A stretch of DNA of 64,000 bases, taken from NCBI GenBank assembly GCA_019915015.1, contig JAHBBC010000016.1, forward strand, positions 868,001 to 932,000, given 5' to 3'. The DNA is from Auriscalpium vulgare. Taxonomy: Eukaryota > Basidiomycota > Agaricomycetes > Russulales > Auriscalpiaceae. A model generated the notes under the pieces. The model was not told the origin of the DNA and did no database searches. It saw nothing but the letters and a program-made list of their open reading frames with translations. Each line of letters opens with the position of its first letter. Position 1 is the first letter of the stretch. Position numbers and translations under genes: made by a program. Shown in pieces: positions 24,301 through 33,038 of this stretch.

Positions 24301-25755
24301 ACCAGGTGGGCCTTGGATGAGAGATACTCGTCGCGTCAGGCTCATTAAGAGCGAAGCCGCCTGTGCGTCGTCAAGTTTAATGGCTTTCGGGGTGCCGAGT
24401 AGGGGCCGGAGGTCCTGGTACGGAGCTTCAATGAGTGCTCGTGTGATATGGGAGATTGATAGTCCTAAAGGGGGCTCAGGTATCGTCGACCCTTCCTTCC
24501 ACAATATGATTTCCGGCGCCAATGGCATTGCTTTGATGGCCTTCAGAGCTTCCAAGACAGGCTTGTACGAGAAGATCGCAGTGTCGATCTGTATAAGCTT
24601 GACAACTTCCAATCCGCGTAGCTTCGTCAGGGTCTTGGTAGCGCTGGACTCCTCATCGAATTGAAGTGCAAAGATTGGCGGCGTCTTCGACAGTAACTCC
24701 TCGTCACGGCTGATCGCAGGGAACGCCACGATCTCGTTGTCCACGAGCAGACACGCCAAGGAGCCGTCACGAACGAGCTTCGGGTTATCTTTCAGATATT
24801 TTGGACGGTTTTTTGGCTTGTCCTTGCGGAAGAACCACAGGTCCTCGCGACACTGAAATTGGAGGCCCCAGCGAGGATTGCGTGTCGACGGCTCGCCATG
24901 CAGATCCTGTATCTTCAAACCCTCTACGACAAGCCCACGATGGTGACCCTTCTTCTCGCCTAGAGCAATCTGCAGCTCGTTACGAAGCTCGTAAAGCATG
25001 TCCTCACGCAGAAGTCGATATTGATTATCGAGGTGGGTCGCGGTCCGCTGTGACTCGTCGACATCTTCCATGTCATCGGCAGTGCGCAGAAAGGGCTTCC
25101 TCTTGGAGTATATTTCGTCAGCAGTGGGTAGAATGGCGATGCTGCGAAAGTCGGGGAAGTCGTTGTCATGTCGGCCTCCAGGGCCGTCGTCATCGATAGC
25201 AGCCCCTACGCCACGCGTCTCGACCACGTGTTTGATACTCTGGGTGTATGTTCGAGTCTCTGAATTCGCGGATGCGAGGAGGATATCGAGCACCGAAGTG
25301 TCCTCTGCGAGTGCGCGATAGGGTTGAGCCTGATCGGGCGGCAAAGAGACGAGCTGAAGGAGTAGCCAGCAGAAGCCCAGCCTCGCGCCTTCCTGCAAAT
25401 GGCCAGATCGTAGGGCTTTCACAAACGCATCCCAGAAAATGGGAGGCTCCACAGTCTTGACGACGAAGTCCTGCAACGACTGGCCACCCTGAACGAGCTT
25501 GAGCTCCGGTGCTTGGCGGAAGAAGTCAAGGAGTGGCGCGGCGGTCTTGTTGAAAAATGACACAGACTGGTCAGCCCAGAGCGCTGTTTGGTACAAATCG
25601 GCTCGTGTGAGAAGTTTGGCAAGGGCCGGCACTGGCGCCTCTTGGACGCTGATAGCTTCGAGAAAGAGCGCCGTGTTGCGCGAGTTGAGTGAGGTCTTGC
25701 CATCCAATATGGAGAGAAAGAGCCTGCGAGACCGGGAGATGCGAGCGTCGTCCAT
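18319..25755 (-). CDS. SF1 helicase fused to three CbxX/CfqX AAA+ ATPase modules
   Basis: Nine exons: 25755-24303, 24246-23373, 23311-22743, 22689-22353, 22293-21503, 21450-20438, 20383-20222, 20167-19672, 19610-18319 (2328 aa). Residues 1-470 are a helical N-terminal region. Residues 482-1007 are an Upf1/ZNFX1-like SF1 helicase: GPPGTGKS (482-489), VEEAGE (747-752), GDHQQLRP, RQHRM (817-821), NYQGEESDIVILSL and LNVLLSRSRN. Residues 1050-1140 are a Cys/His-rich NFX1-like segment (CSEPCG, CGLHTCPSKCHQ). A coiled coil (about 1140-1230) leads to three tandem AAA+ domains with Walker A at 1337, 1615 and 1896, each followed by an IDEAY Walker B, as in CbxX/CfqX/SpoVK proteins. A second coiled coil (about 2190-2300) precedes a conserved-looking GYRCAGGSHFVSDAQ end. 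Helicase relatives act in RNA-directed silencing (fission yeast Hrr1); the role of the AAA modules is unknown. One intron (20221-20168) is open in frame but has clean borders. Confidence 0.88.
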
Positions 25756-26408
25756 GGTCGACGCGGATGGGAAGGTTGAAGGGATCGATTGAGTGGGCTG
25801 ATGGAGACGATGGGGCGCTTGAATGAAGGGTCCTGCCACATACCACGCCCAAGGACACCCTGCACTGTTTGACAGGAAGTCCCGTTATCGACGTTCATTC
25901 TATGGAAAAGGCATCAGGAATGCGCTGTGAAAACAGAGTAACGCTCACGCTTATGTTTCCGCAGCAGCCTCATGCGAAGAAGCGGGCTAGGAAAGGCAGT
26001 CATCCGCGTCCCAGGATTTCGAAGCAGCCATCCATCGATGTTCATTGGACGGCTAATTCTGTAGGTGGACAAGGTTGTGCGCGCAGACGTGAAAAGTAGG
26101 TGCATGGTGATTATTGCACCTTCAGTCACACTGCGTCGGTGCTAGCTTCGAAGCGAATCACAAACGCACCGTAGGTCAAGTTGCTTGATTACTGCCTCCT
26201 GCCGAGGAAGTATCGCTCGTGCCGAACACCATGAGCATCGGAAGACTGTGCCGTTACGGACCTCGCGCTCGACTCACGCTGGTAAACGTTTGAACACTTA
26301 TGCATCGAGACAGATAGACGGCACCACTCGTGCAATACGCAGCTATTCTGATACCGGAACCTGTGTCACAGACAATCTATTGACCTATGAAGGGCGGTCT
26401 TTGCCTCG
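25756..26408. other. intergenic region upstream of the helicase gene
   Basis: About 650 bp holding the helicase promoter and the 3' UTR of qcr8. No coding sequence, TATA box or repeat stands out. Confidence 0.45.
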
Positions 26409-27014
26409 TCAATGACCTCCGTGCTGCGCCAGATGTCCCGCCTTGCTGTTCTGCCAGGCGTCTTTGCGCTTTGCCCAAGCATACACACTGTACCCTGCGC
26501 ACATGGTAGGCAAAAGATCAGCATTGGAACGTCATTTCCCGAACGCGGGGGAAATGAAGCACCCGAGGAAAGTCGGGCTGTATACGGGCGAAGTAGACAC
26601 GCACCAATAGTGATGGGCACGGCGAAGTAAACGAACTGCTGGGAGATACGGCGGTAGGCATTGAAGAGATAGTGACGGAAGAGATGCTTGGTCGGGTTCT
26701 GAGCAAAGGGAGAGACCGCTGCATTTTGAACAACGTCAATTCAAGGGCAAAACGTGGCGGGAGTTTGTGACGCACTATACTGATAGATTCCGCGCTGCCT
26801 CTGGGTACCTCCATGGTAGTCACCCCACCAAACGTTCTGAAATAGCGATGAGGGTCATATTCTAGCTGGCCTTGTGCAGCGGGCAGGACGACGGCTCACG
26901 TAGACCTTGGCTGTGAACGGATACGACACAATCAGTCTCAGCAGCATCCATAAGGCAATGAAGAGAGAACGTACGTCCAGGCATTTCGCTCATGGCAGCG
27001 ATAGAGGGTCTCAT
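26409..27014 (-). CDS. qcr8: cytochrome bc1 complex subunit 8
   Basis: Five exons: 27014-26975, 26910-26900, 26836-26776, 26718-26605, 26494-26409 (103 aa). Exon 2 is only 11 nt. The spliced protein reads MRPSIAAMSEMPGPKVYNVW followed by WGDYHGGTQRQRGIYQYTVS, PFAQNPTKHLFRHYLFNAYR and a hydrophobic FVYFAVPITIGYSVYAWAK helix, which is the UcrQ/QCR8 pattern (small single-membrane-span subunit of ubiquinol-cytochrome c reductase in the inner mitochondrial membrane, bound to cytochrome b). Length matches the family (about 95-110 aa). The start is the first Met before the conserved core; MSEMPG, seven codons later, is an alternative. The gene is head-to-head with the DUF1308 gene, 207 bp between start codons. 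Confidence 0.9.
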
Positions 27015-27221
27015 GTTGGCGAATTCTAGTAGTAGAGAGCAATAAGATGATGAACGGGAAGAGAGAGCCTTGACGGAGAATTCCGGAAGCCGTGGCGGTT
27101 CGGTTTGGAGGCGTGCCGTTCGGTTATCCACTACCTCAACAACTCCGTCGTGGCGCCCCTGAACCGAACCCCACTGTGCTTTCCACTAGTGCCTTATCAC
27201 TCATATACATCGCTAGCAGCG
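27015..27221. promoter_or_regulatory. short divergent promoter of qcr8 and the DUF1308 gene
   Basis: Only 207 bp separate the two start codons, so both promoters and 5' leaders must share this segment. It contains paired elements ggttcgg/ccgttcgg at about 27099-27122 but no TATA box. Confidence 0.5.
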
Positions 27222-29193
27222 ATGGATGTTGCACAAGCACACCCGGAACTGCACAAGCAGCTCGCTCTCATGCACCGCGTCCATGATTCCATATTGTCCT
27301 ACGAGCCGTTTGTCCCAAGACCACCCGTACTCGACTCGTCCTTGCCGCTGCCCACCGACGCCGTTCCAGATGCGTCAGACGATTCTGCACACCACATAAC
27401 AGGCCTGCGTCCACTTTTAGAGACAGTCCGACGTGACATGGACGTCATGAAAACGGTATGCTTTCCTGTCTACTGGTACGCAGCGTTGCTCATCGCGTGC
27501 ATCTGCAGTAGTTCCTCGCTGACTCCGGCTCTGCACTGCTACCTCCGCTCTCTACAAATGCGACATACCTCATCGCAGTGTGGAAGGAGGTGATCTGTGC
27601 ATCGCCGCCCATCATTGCACTCGGCAAGACGTTCTTCGAGTCAAACCGGGCGCAAGCTCAGAACGGCGATGCAAACGGGGGTGCAAAGAAGGGGAAGAAA
27701 CGTGCCGCCAACCAATCCAAGCCCACAGGAGTGAAGGTGGACGTCGTAGCAGACAACGGTGGCACTTGGATTCGTGTAAACACGTACGTTCGCCATCTTG
27801 ACGTCCACACTCTGCGTCGCGCCTTACCGACCCTGCCATTAGCACGAAGAATTCTCGTCTTCTCTCCGAGTTTCGTGAGATCGACTCCTACATGACCGAT
27901 TCGTCGGACGAATCAGACTCTGGAATGGGTCCTTCCTTGGCCCAGACAGAGTTTGACAACTCCCTCCTCCGCGCCGGACGTCAACTCCTCGCCGCCGCGC
28001 GAAATAACCCTCTTCCTGGCACATCAATTGCACCCACCGTAGTCTTCCGCCTCACTCGTCTCGACCCGGAACCCACAGATCAGCACGAGCATGACACGCG
28101 AATAGCGCTCACGATACGGATGCTTCGCGAGATGGGGCTTATCGTGGAACTGGGCGAGCGGGACGACGCGCTCTTAGATGCCACCGCTTCGGCGCCATCC
28201 CCATTGGTTGACCCACCTCTCGTCGTGCACCCCACCACGCGCATCAACTTGGACTTGTCCGTGCTGATCGCGCTGGTGTCCGACCTCACCCACGCGTCGC
28301 TCCCGCTGACAGCCGTTTCGGCGCATGCGCGGTTCACGCCGTCCGCATCTTATCTGGAGTGGAAAAAGTCCCGCCAGCGCGCGAAGATCTACAGCGATAG
28401 GCAGCAGAGCACGGGCTCTGGCTCTGGTCTAGACGGCGAGGACGGCGATACAGGCATAGAGGACCTGGGCAAGCATTCCCGCGCGCTCGCCGAGCAGCTG
28501 CAGCAGGAGATGCAGAAGGGCGTGCTCCAAGAGATGCTCGAAAGGATATCCGAGTCTGCAGGTGCGCATGCAGATGGCCCGGTCAATGCAGAGTTCTGGA
28601 CAACGGCCGAAGCGCGAGATCGTTGCCTTCGAATAATCGCCAAAATCGGCGGACCGCACGAAAAACAGCGCGCATCTGCGCTCTTCCCTTCGGACTCAAC
28701 CACATCCCTAGCAGCTCGGGAGGAACAATATTGGCAGGACTCGCGATACCCACCGCGTTTCCTTCCAATTCTTCCTATCCATGTTTTCCCGCCAGAGTTT
28801 TCTTCCACTACCTCATCACATGCCACATACCCGCTATTCCGTTCCCTCGAACAAACCTGCCTGACCCTCCTTGCTCAGGAGACCGCGCCTCATCCACGGG
28901 CTCTTCCCGCTGAGCTCGCGGACGCAGAGATTCAGCGGGCGACGGTCATGCGCGCAAACCCGCGCCTCACGGCGCACACAGTACAGAGCTTGTTATGCGG
29001 CGCGGTGCGCGGATGGACGACGCTCACAGCGAACAAGGCGAGCGTGAAGGCTGTTCTGAAAGAGATGAAGGGGAGGGGGTTGAGCGTGAACCTTGGGCAG
29101 GGAAGAACTTCTGGGGAAGCGGTTGATGCTGTGATTTGGATGGTGGATCCGAGGAGTCTGGCAGAGGGCATGAGGTCTGATTATGGAGCTTAA
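27222..29193 (+). CDS. DUF1308 / UPF0415 (C7orf25-like) protein
   Basis: Three exons: 27222-27455, 27512-27783, 27843-29193 (618 aa). Features that match the DUF1308 family: an N-terminal HRVHDSILSYEPF region, STNATYLIAVWKEVI, then VKVDVVADNGGTWIRVNT and the RLLSEFREID core, a RINLDLSVLIALVSDLTH segment, and a C-terminal NPRLTAHTVQSLLCGAVRGWTTLTANKASVKAVLKEM block that resembles the PIN-like C-terminal domain of these proteins. Function in fungi is not established; the human relative is uncharacterised. An upstream in-frame ATG at 27105 would add 39 residues, but lies very close to qcr8 and adds no conserved sequence. The spacer between about residues 230 and 330 is low-complexity and helical. 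Confidence 0.82.
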
Positions 29194-29492
29194 TTCGCAC
29201 AATTCTGCGAGTAGCTGTATGCCCGTAGAGACCTACTCAGTCTGTAGGCATACTTGCCAAGTTCACCACAAGTTGGATTCATGACCGTCACCACCGCGCG
29301 GGTGTCCCCTAATCTCTGAATACCTCCGAGGTACGTTGGAACAGCGCTCTACTCTTGAACTGATCGTTATCGGATATTTCAGCCGGCCGCCGACGACGAC
29401 AGCTTGCAACTAATACTTGTGATCGTTGTCTCTGCTTCGTTCATCGATACAGCAAAGTCGTGGGCACTAGTACTTACTCTGTTTCGTTTCGT

Positions 29493-30421
29493 ATGTCCTC
29501 AGATACGACTTACCACGTACGGCCGGCCGCCGCAGCGCCGCCTGGCCCAAGGGTAAAGCCCCAGCCCAAAGTCTCTGTTCTTTCCTCGCCCTTCACCTAC
29601 AATCCCAGCGACGATGGCACCGACGAGAATCTCTTGATCCTGCTACACGGCCTGGGTGCGTTTCCGCGCGTCTCTGATCCCCATCGTGTCCTCACTTCGA
29701 ATCTTCGCGCACACGAGTACAGGGGACACCCAAGTTGCATTCGGGAAGCTCGGCCGCTCCCTGAACCTCCCGCAAACAGCGACCTTAGCTCTGCGAGCAC
29801 CGGCGCAGTACGCTTGCCTTCTATCTGAGGACGTACTATCCTAACCACCGGAATTGTAGAATCCCGTACCTATACGAGGACGCCTTCCAATGGTACCCCT
29901 CATTCGACCACCTCGGCGAGCTCATTGCGCAACCGAACCCGACGCCTGCCCTTGACTATGTCCTCAAGGTGCTTGATCACCTCACGCGCGACTGCGCATG
30001 GCCACCGCACCACATCCACCTCTTCGGGTTCGCGCAAGGTGGCTCTGTAGCTGCCGAATCTGCGCTCAGATGGTGGCGGCGCGAGCTCGACGCGCAGAAA
30101 GGGCCGACGTCCAGCGAGGCACGCCCGCTGGGCTCGGTAGTGAGCGTTGGCGGACCGCTGCTGTCTTATCCTACGTTGCAGACGGTGTGCCCGACGCCTG
30201 GTCTGGTGTTTCGCCGTTTGCCGCCTGCAGAGGACGCATTAGCGAGCGAAGCACTGGCGGCGTTCAGAAAAGGCTTCAGCCTAGTGGTGGAGGCGAAACG
30301 GAGTGGGGAGGGCATGCCACGATCTAAGGATGAGTGGTATCCTATCATGAAGTTCTGGAGTGAGCGCCTGGGGAGGAGGCAGGTTGAGGGTTTGTACGAA
30401 GTGATGAGTGGGCAATCATAG
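29493..30421 (+). CDS. alpha/beta hydrolase, phospholipase/carboxylesterase-like, Ala in place of nucleophile
   Basis: Three exons: 29493-29655, 29723-29807, 29860-30421 (269 aa). The fold signals are clear: LLILLHGLGDTQVAFGKLGR (oxyanion region), ALRAPAQIPYLYEDAFQWYP, and the nucleophile-elbow segment HLFGFAQGGSVAAESALRWW. In acyl-protein-thioesterase relatives the elbow is G-F-S-Q-G; here residue 141 is Ala (codon GCG), so the usual catalytic Ser is absent. The protein may be a non-catalytic member, or use another residue. Near residue 185-190 a VGGPLLSYPT segment remains. The start is the first ATG in frame after a stop-free GTG; the MSSDTTYH N-terminus is unremarkable. Cytosolic location is likely because no signal peptide is seen. 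Confidence 0.8.
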
Positions 30422-30852
30422 TAGGAAGGACGCATATACCGATTGCTGTTGGCAGAGAAAATTGTTGACGTGTTTCATACTGCGAGACATGCGAATCGCC
30501 ATGCAAATGTCAGCTGAAGCAGGCAGCTGGATTGCATGTGGTACAAACGGTCACAACAAAATGCGATCAACTAATTGTCATTGCGTTACAAGGCAGCGCC
30601 CGGCCCTCCAATGGGTCCTTGTCTCTCGTCTGTCCAAACGGCACGGAACAGTGACCGGCGACGGTGCGAGCATGAGCAGCGGCGCCTCAGGACAAATATT
30701 CGTGCATGTCATGAGCCACGGGAACATATACCCTGACATAGAGCGTACGCCCGATGGTCCGTGGTTGGCACATAGACGGAGAGAGTGCGCTCATCTCGGC
30801 GATCAGCAGCGCCGGGCTGCGGCGCAAGTTTTAGGTTGATAATGAGGCAATG
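30422..30852. other. convergent intergenic region
   Basis: About 430 bp between two converging genes. No coding or repeat feature found. Confidence 0.45.
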
Positions 30853-31849
30853 CTATGGTGGAATCGACTTCCGAGTATCCATGGGTTCTTTACTAACGGA
30901 CCGCCTCGGCTTGTATTTACCTCGCTTGTCTATCGAGAATGGGTCACATGAGACATGCATCGCCGACAAGATTGGTGCTTGACTTACGCTTGCGAGGGCG
31001 ACTGCTGCCATACGAATCTAACAAGTTCTGATCTATGTGAGCCATCCTTGCGGCTAGCTTTTTGCTGGCCACTTTGCGTGCCTCGGCGCGTTCCACGCTA
31101 CTTGAAGCGCTCGGAGTGGGACAGTAGATGGATTTAAGGCGCTCTTGAACGTCGCGGAGAATGCTGACGTCCGACATATCATTAGCAAAGCCTAGGTGTT
31201 GATATCATACGACTCACGATATCTCGACCAGGCCCGTCGCACTGACGATGGCGATAACGTCGCGCCAGTCCAAGGGTTTTAGCCTGAGCTGCACGCTCTT
31301 CTTCTGCACAGGTATATATGAAGCCAGGGCACCCAGCAGGCACTCCAAGTGATGCGAAGACACATCAGCAAGGACTCGCAAAGACGATGGCGGCAGTAGC
31401 ATATCTGCCTGGTCGTCCTCGGGAAACTCGCGAGACGATGCGGAGCTCGCAGTCAAGTGAGACGGCAGGCCATCCTGAGCAATTATGGACTGCTTGACGA
31501 TGGAGTGAACCTCGTCCTCAAAGCTCCATTCGGGTACAGGCACATCAGCGGCAGGCAGGGGCCACCGTGTCCAGGTGTCTTTCGGTGTGCTCTCGACGGT
31601 ACTCTGAGCTGACAGATGGGATTTGGACCTCGCATGAGATGAGGTTGGAGGGGAGGAGTCGCGAGATGGGGTGGGAGTATCCGCGCGTTCCGAGCGGTCT
31701 TCGGCGTCGACTGCGAGGTGCCGCGGAGGGTGGGTGAGATGAGACACGACATCGAGGGTGTTGGTAGTGCGGAGGGCGCGCAGAAGGCTGGAATACTCGG
31801 AGAGTTCCTCGTGCAGGCGTGTGGGCACCGTCTTGCGCTTCTTGCCCAT
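30853..31849 (-). CDS. probable Rrn9-like RNA polymerase I transcription factor
   Basis: Three exons: 31849-31218, 31163-30988, 30929-30853 (294 aa). The start MGKKRKTVPTRLHEELSEYS begins with a basic nuclear-localisation-like patch. Residues about 90-125 contain TWTRWPLPAADVPVPEWSFE, resembling the Rrn9 domain of Pol I core-factor/UAF subunits; the later part LLGALASYIPVQKKSVQLRL...WRDVIAIVSATGLVEIS is also compatible. Splicing at a consensus GTAAGT donor gives a basic end RPRKHKRGKYKPRR; if that 58-nt intron is not removed, the protein ends at 30944 instead. The gene is divergent from the ribosomal protein eL41 gene. The Rrn9 assignment rests on a short motif from memory and could be wrong; the gene model itself is better supported. 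Confidence 0.6.
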
Positions 31850-32061
31850 GGCCGCCAGCACACAAGACAAACCCGTCGGTCCGCCGGTCCGACGCGATCA
31901 AGCGCTGGGAAAGCTGACATCAGCAACTGTACAGTTCCTCTGCAGCCTCATCATTGGCGCAGCCCCGCACTGATCCCTCACCCAGTCTCCCATATTCACG
32001 ACACAAGTACGTCCGTTTTTCTGATATTCAGCTTCCGGTCGCTCATCTCTCTTTCCCCAGT
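31850..32061. promoter_or_regulatory. divergent promoter with a 5' UTR intron of rpl41
   Basis: 212 bp separate the start codons of the Rrn9-like gene and rpl41. Inside it a GTACGT donor at 32007 and a ctttccccag acceptor ending at 32060, one base before the rpl41 ATG, suggest a 54-nt intron in the rpl41 leader, as is common in fungal ribosomal protein genes. Confidence 0.55.
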
Positions 32062-32190
32062 ATGAGAGAGAAGTGGAAGAAAAAGAGGTCCCGCAGGCTC
32101 AGACGCAAACGCCGAAAAATGCGGGCGCGTTCCAGTCCGTATAATCCTGTTATTCCTTTTCGCCGAGGCTGATTGTCTGCTGCAGAGTAA
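32062..32190 (+). CDS. rpl41: 60S ribosomal protein eL41 (25 aa)
   Basis: Exons 32062-32134 and 32186-32190 encode 25 aa: MREKWKKKRSRRLRRKRRKM followed by RARSK and a stop. This is the eL41 pattern (one Arg/Lys-rich helix, 25 residues in nearly all eukaryotes), which sits at the interface of the two ribosomal subunits. The second exon is only AG plus the stop codon: the 51-nt intron (GTCCGT...TGCAG) splits the last Lys codon, and without splicing the frame runs on into a non-conserved tail (SSPYNPVIPFRRG). The exact length match after splicing is strong support. It shares a divergent promoter with a probable Pol I factor gene. Confidence 0.9.
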
Positions 32191-33038
32191 TCGTCCAAAA
32201 GGCTGCCGAGTGGGCTCAGTGGGCGACGTCAGTCACCAACCGTGGAGGAGGTTGATCATCCATCTGCACATGCGCATCGTGCCCCTTTCATCTTGACGTT
32301 TCCCGCCGTTGCACCACTTAGTGCCTGCCGTCTCGTATGTACGAGACAGCTCTCCGACATATCAAGCCGCGTTGGGGTGGTCATTTGGTCAGAATGTGTA
32401 AATCAGCAGTCGCAATACGCAGTTGTGAACGAAGTTGGTTATTGCTCAATCGTGTGCACGCCCCTCAGTTCAGCACGCATGTGGCGTCGACTGGTATTCG
32501 TCGCGTGATGAGAGCGGAACCGGGAAGGCATCGTTCTGACTCTTTCATGAGCGGACTGAACGTTGTCTCGGACGTTATATGTGACGAAGTTGACCGCAAT
32601 ATCCGGTTGCTGTCCAAGTTTGCGCGTCCATCTCGTCTATCCCTTCCCTGCTTCCCTCAGTGACCCTCGCTTCAGACAATGATCACCCGCTGGGACTCGA
32701 ACTGGCGAGTCGTGCACGGGTGCGCTTGGAGGTACTTCGATCTGTAGCGTCGACCACCGCAGCGAAGTCCGTCTCTACATCCAAAATCATATAAAACTCT
32801 CACAGGGTATCGATACCGCTGACCTCTCCAATCTTAGGTCGTATTGTGAATACACACCAACGGCATAGGGCGTGACCCTGCCAGCTCATGAGGCTCCTTC
32901 GAACCGCCCCGTCGCTCCGTCATCTGACACACCTCGTCACCACAGAACCCTTCTGATTTTCTCTATAAAGTGTTCGACATGGCTCTGCTCGCGGTCGTCG
33001 CGAGACTGCTTCCTCACGCGTGTTGCACTATTCTCGCC
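32191..33038. other. intergenic region before the carboxylesterase gene
   Basis: About 850 bp without a supported gene. It contains the rpl41 3' UTR, then the promoter of the esterase gene, including a TATA box (listed separately). Confidence 0.45.
32964..32970 (+). promoter_or_regulatory. TATA box of the carboxylesterase gene
   Basis: TATAAAG lies 9 bp before an ATG at 32979 and 69 bp before the ATG at 33039. With transcription normally starting about 30 bp after a TATA box, the ATG at 32979 would be outside the mRNA, which favours the start at 33039. Confidence 0.6.

Noticed and set aside
32676..32760. T-loop-like sequence on the minus strand (GTTCGAGTCCC) suggesting a tRNA
   Set aside because: The T-stem does not pair (only the closing G-C), and no acceptor stem could be built around it.
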